64,000 bases of DNA from Rummeliibacillus pycnus_B. GTDB taxonomy: Bacteria > Bacillota > Bacilli > Bacillales_A > Planococcaceae. The DNA is taken from the NCBI RefSeq assembly GCF_050459865.1, contig NZ_JBCMNM010000042.1, positions 1 to 64,000 on the forward strand. The letters are read 5' to 3'. The first letter of the stretch is position 1. Each line of letters begins with the position of its first letter. The notes beneath the pieces are model-generated. The model ran no database searches and was not told the origin of the DNA. It saw nothing but the letters and a program-made list of their open reading frames with translations. Made by a program: the position numbers and the translations under genes. Positions 17,560 through 25,828 of the stretch are shown here, piece by piece.

Positions 17560-17764
17560 TTTTCGTGTCCGCAAGCTTTATACTAAAATTAGCTGTATCA
17601 ACAAGAGAGAAGGATTTTTATGTAATTTGTTACAGCTGTTTTGGCATCAATCATATTTTTTAAGGCAAACATTAGGAAAAGAGATGTCGAAAGTACATAT
17701 GCAGTTTTTCTTCTACCTGATTACATTTTTTTTAATGATAGGGTATGGATTGGATGTTGATTAA
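17560..17764 (+). pseudogene. Decayed 5' part of an EamA-type transporter gene
   Basis: The stretch aligns at DNA level with the start of the intact transporter gene at 43134, including its leader (ATACTAAAAT-AGC-GTATCAA-GAGAGAAGGAT) and the segment encoding MSKVHMQFFFYLI. Several short insertions and deletions and an early TAA have destroyed the frame, and only ~60 codons remain before the similarity fades. The rest of 17451-18014 is AT-rich and holds the selO ribosome binding site (GCGAGGAG). Confidence 0.8.
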
Positions 17765-18014
17765 TACAAATACTTAATAGATAAATCTTTTGTTTGAGAT
17801 GAATCCGTTAAGAATGCTTGTGTCACTTGTTTTATGATATACAATACTATGATCTCAAAAAGAAAGGGCACTTATAATGATAAGATTAAAAATAAAATGA
17901 TGGCCGATATGATTTCGCTAATATGGCGATATATCATGCACACTTTCTTGTCATTTTGTTGAAACAGTTTCACTCAAAAATATAAATAAGTATGTAAAAA
18001 AGCGAGGAGAAAAT

Positions 18015-19442
18015 ATGCAAGAAAATCAAAGCTATTTGTCACTACCTGCTTCTTTTTATAAAGTTGTGCCATTAAATCCGGTGAGTAATCCGTCATTTTT
18101 AGTTGTCAATGAACTATTAGCTGATGAGCTTGGGATTGATGCTAGCAAATTAAAAAGTGAACGAGCACTACAAATTTTAGCGGGCAATGAGATGCCTGAA
18201 TCAGCAGCTCAAATTGCGCAAAGCTATGCAGGGCATCAGTTTGGACATTTTACAATGCTAGGAGATGGACGGGCACTATTAATTGGTGAGCAAGAGACAG
18301 AGCAAGGACTAAAAGATTTTCAATTAAAGGGATCTGGAAGAACACCGTATTCACGTGGAGGAGATGGACGTGCTGCAGTCGGCCCAATGCTAAGAGAATA
18401 CATTATTAGTGAGGCTTTACATGCACTTCATATTCCGACGACGAGAAGCTTAGCCGTTGTTAAAACGGGAGAGCCTGTTTATCGCGAGTGTGTATTAGAT
18501 GGCGCGATTTTAACTCGAGTCGCCTCTAGTCATTTACGTGTGGGTACATTCCAGTTTGCACGACATTTTTGTGATCAAGAGGATTTAAAGGCACTTGCAG
18601 ATTATGCAATACAACGTCATTATCCTATACTTGCAAAACAGGACAATCGTTATGCTGAATTTTTCGGTCATGTGGTTCATCGTCAAGCGAAGCTGATTGC
18701 AAGCTGGCAGCAAATTGGTTTTATACATGGTGTGATGAATACCGATAATATGACAATTAGTGGCGAAGCAATTGATTTTGGACCTTGTGCCTTCATGGAT
18801 ACATTTGATCCGGCGACAGTTTTTAGCTCTATTGATAGAGTGGGACGCTATGCGTATGAAAACCAACCGAAAATCGGCGGCTGGAATTTAGCGCGTCTAG
18901 CCGAAACTTTATTACCACTTGTGCATGAGGATGAGGAGCAAGCTTTAGAAATAATGCAGGCTAAGCTAGATGAATACCCACAAGCATTTCAGCAATATTG
19001 GTTAGAAGGCATGCGTAAAAAGTTAGGGCTACAAGTAGCAATGGAAGAAGATGCATCATTAATAGACCAACTATTAACGATAATGCATCAACAACAGGCA
19101 GATTATACGAACACATTCCGAGGGCTTAGTACGGACCAACAGCTAGAAATTTTTGAAACAGAGGATTTTAAAGCATGGCAAAAGAATTGGCATAGCCGCC
19201 TACAAAAAGAAAATACAACTTTAGAAGCAGCAAAGGCCACTATGCAAAAGATAAACCCAGCAATTATTGCACGAAATTTTTATGTAGAAGAAGCACTCAA
19301 TTTTGCTAATCAAGGTGATTTAACCTATGTTGAAACATTAGTTGATGCCCTAAGATCACCATTTGCAGTAAAAAAAGAGCATCAGCATTTACAAACCCCG
19401 CCAAAAGAAGACGGCCCATTTGTTACGTTTTGTGGGACATAG
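18015..19442 (+). CDS. selO: Protein adenylyltransferase SelO (YdiU family)
   Basis: A 475-residue pseudokinase-fold enzyme of the SelO/UPF0061 family; characterised members transfer AMP from ATP to Ser/Thr/Tyr of target proteins under redox stress. Hallmarks are YAGHQFGHFTMLGDGRA near residue 68, LKGSGRTPYSRGGDGRAAVG near 113, HGVMNTDNMTISGEAIDFGP near 240 (the Asp and DFG-like metal ligands) and REYIISEALHALHIPTTRSL. Length is normal for bacterial members. The C terminus has Cys (FVTFCGT) where some eukaryotic relatives have selenocysteine. The gene stands alone with GAGGAG ahead of ATG. Confidence 0.95.
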   Translation: MQENQSYLSLPASFYKVVPLNPVSNPSFLVVNELLADELGIDASKLKSERALQILAGNEMPESAAQIAQSYAGHQFGHFTMLGDGRALLIGEQETEQGLKDFQLKGSGRTPYSRGGDGRAAVGPMLREYIISEALHALHIPTTRSLAVVKTGEPVYRECVLDGAILTRVASSHLRVGTFQFARHFCDQEDLKALADYAIQRHYPILAKQDNRYAEFFGHVVHRQAKLIASWQQIGFIHGVMNTDNMTISGEAIDFGPCAFMDTFDPATVFSSIDRVGRYAYENQPKIGGWNLARLAETLLPLVHEDEEQALEIMQAKLDEYPQAFQQYWLEGMRKKLGLQVAMEEDASLIDQLLTIMHQQQADYTNTFRGLSTDQQLEIFETEDFKAWQKNWHSRLQKENTTLEAAKATMQKINPAIIARNFYVEEALNFANQGDLTYVETLVDALRSPFAVKKEHQHLQTPPKEDGPFVTFCGT

Positions 19443-19544
19443 AATAAGCAAGATTCTATTTTTTTCTATACAAATAGAAAATTTAAGAAGAAAAAAGCGA
19501 TTTTATGAAAAATAATTTAGGTTTTTGCAAAGTGGAGATCTACC

Positions 19545-19583
19545 AGGCCGATACATTTTACTTAGGTATCGGTCTAATTTTCA
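19545..19583 (+). terminator. Rho-independent terminator after selO
   Basis: AGGCCGATAC pairs with GTATCGGTCT around an ATTTTACTTAG-type loop, then T-rich DNA. It lies about 100 bases past the selO stop; the stretch 19584-19761 is otherwise a plain leader. Confidence 0.7.
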
Positions 19584-19761
19584 TTATTTACAAAATAGCT
19601 TTTTTTATTTTAAATTAGTAATACTTAAATACAAATGAAAAGTTTTTAATTTTATTTAATTATAATTTATCTGTAGAATCAAAAATAGAAATGATTTATT
19701 CCAAAGACTTACTTTCGAGTTTAGTCTTTTACAGTTAAAACAAAACAGGAGAGATTGAAAT

Positions 19762-20535
19762 ATGGACTTAAAGTTATCTGGAAAAAAAGCACTTATTGTT
19801 GGAGGAAGCCGGGGGATTGGTAAAGCTACTGCCCGTCAATTAGCTCTGGAAGGTGTAGATTGTACGATTTGTTCAAGAAACGAATCCTCATTAAAAATGG
19901 CTGCAGAGGAATTAGCTCAAGAAACAAACAGAAATATCTATCCAATTGTCGCAGATACCACTGATCCCGATTCTATTCTAAAATTAGTTGAAAAATCAGC
20001 AGCAGCGATGGGAAGCATTGATATTTTAATCAACAGTGGAGCCCGCGTTGGAGGTTTTGAGCCAGAGGATTTTAATAGTATTAAAGAAGAACTTATTTTG
20101 AAAGATTTTGAAGAAAAATATATGGGCTATTTTCGTTGTATCCGAGCTGTAGCTCCTTATATGAAAGAAAATAATTGGGGACGTATTATAAATATAAGTG
20201 GCCTGGCTGCCAGAATTGGTGGCAATTATTTTAGTTCCGGTCCGCGTAATGCATCTGTTGTCCATTTAACGAAATCCGCATCAATGGAATTAGGAAAGCA
20301 CGGAATTAACGTTAATGCTGTCTATCCAGGGATTGTTGATACGGAAATGTTTAGAAACCGAGTCACTAACGAAGAGACTGTGCATAAAATGGCATCACTC
20401 AATTCACTCGGCCGCTTGATTACAGTGGAGGAAATTGCTAATGTCATTACCTTCCTAGCTTCACCTTTGGCGGCATCGATTACTGGCGATGTCATTTCGG
20501 TAACCGGCGGAATTGGAGATACCGTTTTTTACTAA
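19762..20535 (+). CDS. SDR-family protein lacking the YxxxK pair
   Basis: A 257-residue short-chain dehydrogenase/reductase fold. The NAD(P)-binding GGSRGIG is at residues 14-20, NSG replaces NAG near 92, and NISGLAAR holds the usual active-site Ser. Thirteen and seventeen residues after that Ser, where SDR enzymes have Tyr and Lys, this protein has Ser and Asn (within FSSGPRNASVVHLTK). It is therefore either a non-catalytic or atypical SDR, of which a GPRNA-type subgroup seems to exist. The rest (GINVNAVYPG, SITGDVISVTGG) is normal. AGGAGAG precedes ATG. It is a single gene; a 33-codon relic follows. Confidence 0.85.
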   Translation: MDLKLSGKKALIVGGSRGIGKATARQLALEGVDCTICSRNESSLKMAAEELAQETNRNIYPIVADTTDPDSILKLVEKSAAAMGSIDILINSGARVGGFEPEDFNSIKEELILKDFEEKYMGYFRCIRAVAPYMKENNWGRIINISGLAARIGGNYFSSGPRNASVVHLTKSASMELGKHGINVNAVYPGIVDTEMFRNRVTNEETVHKMASLNSLGRLITVEEIANVITFLASPLAASITGDVISVTGGIGDTVFY

Positions 20536-20561
20536 AAATCGAGGATTGATATTGTACCGGT

Positions 20562-20663
20562 AAAGATTTATATGAAATTTATAAAATCGTTGGAAAATCT
20601 ATAGGAACTGTTAAAGCTTTTTCATTCGATCCATATACAGGCGAAATTCATGAAATTAAATAA
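20562..20663 (+). pseudogene. Short coding relic
   Basis: A start-less 33-codon frame reads KDLYEIYKIVGKSIGTVKAF and ends DPYTGEIHEIK at TAA 20661. It looks like the end of a gene rather than a gene; no family recognised. Confidence 0.3.
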
Positions 20664-20753
20664 TACTTCTCAATTCCGTTTTAAGAACAAAACACCAGGG
20701 GAAAATTTTTGATTGTTTATTTTACCAAAATAACTTTTTCATCATCTTTCTTT

Positions 20754-20808
20754 AAAATAAAAACCAGACCCTAGCCATCAAGCTAAAGTCTGGTTTTTTT
20801 CGTCTTCA
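20754..20808. repeat. Left copy of the 55-bp direct repeat flanking the TOMM locus (terminator-like)
   Basis: AACCAGAC-CCTAGC pairs with GCTAAA-GTCTGGTT and is followed by seven T. The same 55 bases, with two differences, occur in the same orientation at 27496-27550 on the other side of the peptide locus. As a hairpin with T and A tracts on both sides it can terminate on either strand. Confidence 0.88.
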
Positions 20809-20920
20809 AATCCACCTCTCGCACAAAATTCCAATACTGTTCGACGAAAACCATTTCCTTGCTTCAATAAAATAAATGGACAATTGGCAAAATCCACAAT
20901 AGGTAAGGTATTATGTTTTA

Positions 20921-21120
20921 TCCCGAATTAACGGGCAGTAATACTCCCACCTCAAAATTCAGCGAAAGCAAAGAAGTTAGGTAGGAGATAAACCACCCGT
21001 AAAAGCCCGATTGGTTCGGGCAAACAAGATGTTGGTCACTCAGGTGTTGCCACAGGACGTGGCGTTATTAACCTGAGTTCCTGTATTTCAGTGGGGGATG
21101 AAGAAAACCCCCCACTGATT
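20921..21120 (+). ncRNA. Candidate structured RNA, possibly an IS605-type omega-RNA relic
   Basis: About 200 bases with stacked helices: ACGGG 20931-35 with CCCGT 20996-21000 enclosing CTCCCACCT 20944-52 with AGGTAGGAG 20979-87; GCCCG 21005-09 with CGGGC 21017-21; CTCAGGT 21039-45 with ACCTGAG 21071-77 enclosing GCCAC/GTGGC; and CAGTGGGGG 21089-97 with CCCCCACTG 21109-17. One mismatch occurs in all of these. There is no open frame. Such compact folding is typical of the RNA at the 3' end of IS200/IS605 tnpB genes, but no tnpB coding remains are visible, so a separate regulatory RNA of the peptide locus is also possible. Strand is assumed from the downstream genes. Confidence 0.5.
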
Positions 21121-21330
21121 AAAGTTTCACTTTAGAAGAAGACATTTGAAATGTTCTATGCCTGGTTGATATAAATAGGCATTGATATCAGTAGCATTAT
21201 CCGCCCATTATTCATAAATTGTTTAGGAGGTGTTTGAACTAGTGGATTCACCTATTACACAGCTGTTATAGTTCATTTTTATTTGTTTCCACTTTTATGA
21301 TCATAGCACATCTTGTTAATTTAATTTCAG
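21121..21330 (+). promoter_or_regulatory. Leader of the TOMM precursor gene
   Basis: About 210 bases with no gene, ending in the GGAGGTGG ribosome binding site of the precursor. The promoter should lie here; no unambiguous -35/-10 pair was picked. Confidence 0.4.
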
Positions 21331-21342
21331 GAGGTGGCAAGA

Positions 21343-21708
21343 ATGAATGATTTCCATAACGAACTCCAGATGTTGAATGTTGGCGATTTCAATATGAGTG
21401 ATGCAGTTGCTTTGGACCCAAACGGATCCACAGGTCCAGTTGCACAGCTCAGTCCTCTCGGTGGCGTTGGAGGCATTGGTGGCGTTGGAGGCATTGGAGG
21501 CATTGGAGGTATTGGAGGTATTGGTGGCATTGGCCGCTGTTTTAGCTGCTTTAGATGCTCAAGTTGCTTTAGTTGCTTCTTTAGCTGTTTTAATTGTTTT
21601 AATTGTTTTAATTGTTTTAATTGTTTTCGTTGTTCTAATTGTTTCCGTTGCTCTAATTGTTTTAATTGCTCTAATTGCTCTAATTGTTTCCGTTGCGGTG
21701 GTCGCTAA
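21343..21708 (+). CDS. Heterocycloanthracin/sonorensin-type TOMM precursor peptide
   Basis: A 121-residue precursor; ATG 21343 is preferred to GTG 21334 because GGAGGTGG lies just ahead. The leader MNDFHNELQMLNVGDF matches the leader type of the heterocycloanthracin/sonorensin bacteriocins. Residues 39-64 are a Gly-rich run (GGV/GGI repeats). The core, residues 66-118, has 18 Cys in a CXX rhythm, with CFN, CFR, CSN and CFS units and one slip (CFFS), plus nine Ser, ending GGR. The Cys/Ser residues are the expected sites of thiazole/oxazole formation by the enzymes encoded next. The repeat is also visible in DNA (9-base units), which makes the core prone to length change. A terminator follows, as expected for excess precursor. 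Confidence 0.92.
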   Translation: MNDFHNELQMLNVGDFNMSDAVALDPNGSTGPVAQLSPLGGVGGIGGVGGIGGIGGIGGIGGIGRCFSCFRCSSCFSCFFSCFNCFNCFNCFNCFRCSNCFRCSNCFNCSNCSNCFRCGGR

Positions 21709-21763
21709 GGTGGCCGTTGCCACGCTTACTATTTCCAGATTTCTAACAAAAACCGTGATTGCC

Positions 21764-21796
21764 AAGTCCCTGCAGTTGTTGCAGGGACTTTTCTCT
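21764..21796 (+). terminator. Terminator/attenuator between precursor and enzyme genes
   Basis: AAGTCCCTGC pairs perfectly with GCAGGGACTT around AGTTGTT, then TTCTCTTT. It probably lets a fraction of transcripts read through, giving more precursor than enzyme. Confidence 0.85.
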
Positions 21797-21893
21797 TTAA
21801 GGTTAAACATATGAAACAAGTTACGGTGCATAGGATGTAATGTAATGTTAGTTTATGTCGTTTTAGGAATAACAATGGTTAAGGAGGAGCGAA

Positions 21894-23861
21894 ATGCCAA
21901 ATTTGACCCCCACGATGCGTCTGAAATTGAAAAGGGACACATTTTTTCACCCAGAGTCAAATGGTGGTGTGTATTTTCGAAATAATAAAAGTTCTTTTCG
22001 TGTGGAAGGTCAGGAGATCGTTCAGTGGATTGAAAAACTGATACCGATGTTCAACGGGAAGTACACGTTAGGGGATTTGACAGATGGATTGCCTGGTCCA
22101 TATCGGGATCGTGTCTATGAGATTGCGGAAGCACTGTACCGAAATGAGTATGTTCGGGATGTGAGCCAAGATCTTCCTCATCAATTGGCGGATCAGGTTC
22201 TTAATAAGTATGCCTCTCAAATTGAGTTTTTGGACAGTTTCGGTGATTCGAGTGCGTACCGATTTCAAACCTATCGTCAGGCAAAAGTGTTGGCAGTTGG
22301 CGCGGGCCCTTTTTTTGTTTCGTTGGTTTCTTCATTACTTGAATCCGGATTGCCCAAGTTCCATATTCTAATCACGGACTCGGTGTCGACCAATAGACGG
22401 CGGTTGATGGAACTCGTGGCACATGCCCGTAAAACAGACATCGAGGTAGAGGTAGAAGAGGTTAGATCGCAGAAGGAGGGGGAACGTTTTTGGCGAGATA
22501 TTGTTAAACCGTTTGATTCGATATTGTATGTGTCTCAGGAGGGCGATATTGAGGAACTCCAAGTTCTTTGTAAGGTTTGTAGGGAAGAAAAGAAGGTGTT
22601 TCTCCCTGCTATATGCCAACAGCGGGTGGGCATTGCGGGTCCACTAGTGCATCCAGATTCTAATGGGGGCTGGGAGTCTGCGTGGAGGCGCATACACCGA
22701 ACTGTACTTTCCAAAGAGCAACAGTTCACCGCTTTCTCTGCAACAGCAGGGGCAATGTTAGCCAATGTAATCACATTTGAATTGTTTAAAGAGATTACAG
22801 GAGTGACCGAATCTGAACAGAGGAACCTATTCTATCTGCTTGATCTAGACACATTGGAAGGAAACTGGCATTGGTTTTTGCCTCATCCGTTGGAGGATGG
22901 ACACGTGTCTAGCGAATGGGTAGCAGATTTGGATGTACGTCTTGACCTAGATTTAAACAAAGATGAAACGAATGGATTATTATTTTACTTCAGCCAGTTG
23001 ACATCGGAAGTATCAGGGATTTTTCATATTTGGGAGGAAGGAGATCTAAAGCAGCTGCCTTTAGCTCAGTGCCGCGTTCAGGCGGTTGATATGTTATCGA
23101 AGGGACCCGCTGAGCTTTTACCAGACATTGTTTGTACAGGTCTGACGCATGAGGAAGCACGGAGGAATGCGGGGCTGGCTGGGATAGAATCGTATTTGTC
23201 ACAAGCGGTTGAACTTCTCGTTGCGACCCTACCTTCATATCAGGAAAAAGGGGAGAATGGGGTAGAAATAAAGGAATTCATCGGAGTTGGAGCGGGGGAA
23301 ACGGTTGCGGAAGGTGTTTGCCGGGGATTGCAAAGGTGTTTGGATAAAGAGCTAAGCATGCAGCTGATAAATAAAAAAAATCAGGTTGCTCGGTTGCAAT
23401 TGGATACGGTAGAAGATGATCGCTGCCGGTTTTATTTGGATGCACTGTCCACAATACATGGCTCACCGACAATCGGTTTAGGAGAGGAAGTGAACGGTTT
23501 CCCTGTCATTTGGGTCGGAACGAATGACGGCTGGTATGGAGGTGTAGATTTGAATATTACATTGGCGTTGCGAAAAGCGTTACAACAGGCGCTTATGAAG
23601 GTACAATGCCCTTCGGCTTCCTACCTGGTGCAAGCGCAGGAAGTTTCATCCGTTATACCGGAAGAAAAGGTGCCACTAAGCCTTGTTATCTCCGCTTGTG
23701 ATGAGGAAAAATACTCCGAGATTTTGCAGTCCGCAATACAAATCCTAGAAAGGAATCACAAACGGCTTTTAGTGTTTGATCTAGCATTTGAACCATTTTT
23801 GAAAGAAGGACTCGCAGGGCTGTTTGGCGTGTTATTACGAGATGAGGGAGGATTCCGGTGA
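21894..23861 (+). CDS. TOMM maturation protein, leader-binding ThiF-like (F protein)
   Basis: A 655-residue protein of the 'putative thiazole-containing bacteriocin maturation' type. Residues ~5-95 resemble a PqqD-like leader-recognition domain (VEGQEIVQWIEKLIPMFNGK...GLPGPYRDRVYEIAEALYRN). Residues ~130-330 form an E1/ThiF-like Rossmann part (KVLAVGAGPFFVSLV...ILITDS) that lacks the usual nucleotide-binding and Cys signatures. In heterocycloanthracin clusters such F proteins bind the precursor leader and bring it to the cyclodehydratase; that role is inferred here. It overlaps the next gene by 4 bases (GTGA). GGAGGAG lies ahead of the start. Confidence 0.88.
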   Translation: MPNLTPTMRLKLKRDTFFHPESNGGVYFRNNKSSFRVEGQEIVQWIEKLIPMFNGKYTLGDLTDGLPGPYRDRVYEIAEALYRNEYVRDVSQDLPHQLADQVLNKYASQIEFLDSFGDSSAYRFQTYRQAKVLAVGAGPFFVSLVSSLLESGLPKFHILITDSVSTNRRRLMELVAHARKTDIEVEVEEVRSQKEGERFWRDIVKPFDSILYVSQEGDIEELQVLCKVCREEKKVFLPAICQQRVGIAGPLVHPDSNGGWESAWRRIHRTVLSKEQQFTAFSATAGAMLANVITFELFKEITGVTESEQRNLFYLLDLDTLEGNWHWFLPHPLEDGHVSSEWVADLDVRLDLDLNKDETNGLLFYFSQLTSEVSGIFHIWEEGDLKQLPLAQCRVQAVDMLSKGPAELLPDIVCTGLTHEEARRNAGLAGIESYLSQAVELLVATLPSYQEKGENGVEIKEFIGVGAGETVAEGVCRGLQRCLDKELSMQLINKKNQVARLQLDTVEDDRCRFYLDALSTIHGSPTIGLGEEVNGFPVIWVGTNDGWYGGVDLNITLALRKALQQALMKVQCPSASYLVQAQEVSSVIPEEKVPLSLVISACDEEKYSEILQSAIQILERNHKRLLVFDLAFEPFLKEGLAGLFGVLLRDEGGFR

Positions 23862-25807
23862 GTGCCGTCGTGATGGTTGTTGGAGAAGGATTATTGGCTG
23901 ACCGTATGTGTGAGGATCTATCCACTCAATACGAAGTAATACGCCGCTCCGATTTCGAGGAGGGAGTACCAGAAACGACTAATCTGGTTCTGGTATTGCA
24001 CGATACCTTGAATCCTTCCATTCATAAAAAGTCGGAAGAGGTATTGCGGCCAACCGGCATACCTTGGCTGCGAGGATATGTTTCATATGGAGAAGGAGTG
24101 ATTGGGCCACTAGTACGTCCTGAAATACCAGGCTGCTCCCAGTGTGCAGATAAGCGACGTATCATGGCCGGACGAGACCGTAAAGAGATGTGGGAGATGG
24201 AACAGAGGCTTAAGGCTAAGGCTCACGGTGGAATTTCGTGTGATGCTTGGGCATCGCGTACGGGACTATTGCAAATGGCGCACCTTCTCGAGGCACAGGT
24301 ACAAAGCATATTAGATGGAGATCAGGCTTATTCGGAAGGGCGTTTATGTTTAATCAATCTAAAATCACTAAAGAGTTCATGGCATCCGTTTCTTCCTGAC
24401 CCGTTATGTCCGGTCTGTAGTCGATTACCCAATGATTCACCAGCCGCGGCCCGAATTACATTGCAACCTAGTCTGAAGATTAGTACTGACAGCTTCCGCT
24501 GTCGCTCCATGGATGACCTGAAAAATATTTTAAGCAAGGAATATCTGAATGAGCGGACTGGTTTATTAAATGGTAGAATGTATGACCTCAGGCTGCCATT
24601 TGCCGATGTAAGTGTTAATCTGCCGTTGTTTATGGGAGACGAGGGTGTGGCAGGAAGAACTCATTCATACAAGGTTAGTGAGTCCACGGCTATTTTGGAG
24701 GGGTTAGAGCGGTATTGTGGTCTGTCTCCAAGTGGAAAACGAACAGTGGTTCATGATAGCTTCCGCAATCTGGAAGACCGAGCGCTTAATCCTCTCAAGG
24801 TAGGTGTGCATTCAAAGGAACAGTATGCGATGCCTAATTTTCCATTCAAACCGTTCGATCCTGATCGCTCCATCGATTGGGTTTGGGGTTATTCGTTTTT
24901 GCAAGAGTGTCCTATTCTAATTCCAGAGTTGCTAGCTTATTATAGCTTGGGCAGCGGTGAGGGATTTGTCTATGAAACTTCCAATGGATGTGCGGTAGGG
25001 GGTAGTATAGAGGAGGCCATTTTCTACGGTATTATGGAAGTTGTAGAGCGTGATTCGTTCCTGATGACTTGGTACGCAGAGCTGGCACTCCCACGTCTTG
25101 ACCCTTATTCTACTAACGATCAAGAATTAAAGTTGATGATTGACCGTGTGCGGGTGGTTGGTGGATATGATCTCTTTTTTTATAACTCGACGATGGAGAA
25201 CGGAATACCAAGTGTTTTGGTGTTGGCGAAAAACAGGAAAAAAGTGGGCTTGAATATTATCTGTGCGGCCGGCGCTCATCTGGATCCAATACGAGCGACG
25301 AAAAGCGCGATTCATGAGTTGGCTGGCATGATGCTAATACTTGATGAGAAATTAGAAGGAAACCGGGAGGAGTATGTGCGAATGTTGAAAGACTCTTCCT
25401 TGGTAATGAATATGGATGAACATGGGATGTTGTATGGATTGCAGGAAGCACAAGAACGCCTACAATTTTTGTTGGACGATAATCGGCCATTGCGAACGTT
25501 TGACGAGGAATATAAATGGAAGGCAGTGCATGCAGACCTTACGGATGATCTACGGGATATTCTTCAGGTGTTTAGGGGATTGAACCTCGATGTGATCGTG
25601 GTGGACCAAACGACACCGGAAATCAAACAAAACGGATTGTTTTGCGTTAAAGTACTGATTCCGGGGATGCTACCAATGACATTCGGTCAACATCTTACCC
25701 GAATAACAGGACTTGAGAGGGTGCTCCGGGTGCCAATGGAACTAGGATATAAGAAACAACCGCTAACACTTGGAAAGCTCAATCCATATCCGCATCCGTT
25801 CCCATAA
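23858..25807 (+). CDS. Fused E1-like/YcaO cyclodehydratase (TOMM)
   Basis: A 649-residue fusion of the C and D proteins of TOMM systems. Residues 1-220 are the E1-like part with two CxxC pairs (Cys93/96 in GCSQC, Cys184/187 in CPVC) that bind structural zinc. Residues ~225-649 are the YcaO domain, which uses ATP to phosphorylate the amide during azoline formation; the ATP/Mg glutamates appear in AILEGLERYCG (281-287) and SIEEAIFYGIMEVVERD (383-399), and the C terminus ends in PHPFP, the PxPxP motif of azoline-forming YcaO enzymes. It works with the F protein on the Cys/Ser core. GTG start overlapping the upstream stop gives translational coupling. Confidence 0.94.
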   Translation: MSAVVMVVGEGLLADRMCEDLSTQYEVIRRSDFEEGVPETTNLVLVLHDTLNPSIHKKSEEVLRPTGIPWLRGYVSYGEGVIGPLVRPEIPGCSQCADKRRIMAGRDRKEMWEMEQRLKAKAHGGISCDAWASRTGLLQMAHLLEAQVQSILDGDQAYSEGRLCLINLKSLKSSWHPFLPDPLCPVCSRLPNDSPAAARITLQPSLKISTDSFRCRSMDDLKNILSKEYLNERTGLLNGRMYDLRLPFADVSVNLPLFMGDEGVAGRTHSYKVSESTAILEGLERYCGLSPSGKRTVVHDSFRNLEDRALNPLKVGVHSKEQYAMPNFPFKPFDPDRSIDWVWGYSFLQECPILIPELLAYYSLGSGEGFVYETSNGCAVGGSIEEAIFYGIMEVVERDSFLMTWYAELALPRLDPYSTNDQELKLMIDRVRVVGGYDLFFYNSTMENGIPSVLVLAKNRKKVGLNIICAAGAHLDPIRATKSAIHELAGMMLILDEKLEGNREEYVRMLKDSSLVMNMDEHGMLYGLQEAQERLQFLLDDNRPLRTFDEEYKWKAVHADLTDDLRDILQVFRGLNLDVIVVDQTTPEIKQNGLFCVKVLIPGMLPMTFGQHLTRITGLERVLRVPMELGYKKQPLTLGKLNPYPHPFP

Positions 25808-25828
25808 CCAGTAATTAGGAGGTAGAGG

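Noticed and set aside
21327..21530. Minus-strand Pro-rich frame (MPPIPPIPP...) antisense to the precursor
   Set aside because: It is the reverse of the Gly-rich repeat; no ribosome binding site, and the plus-strand reading has leader, core and cluster support.
21398..21814. Leu/Val/Ala-rich plus-strand frame overlapping the precursor
   Set aside because: Out-of-frame reading of the same 9-base repeats; low complexity and no start signal.
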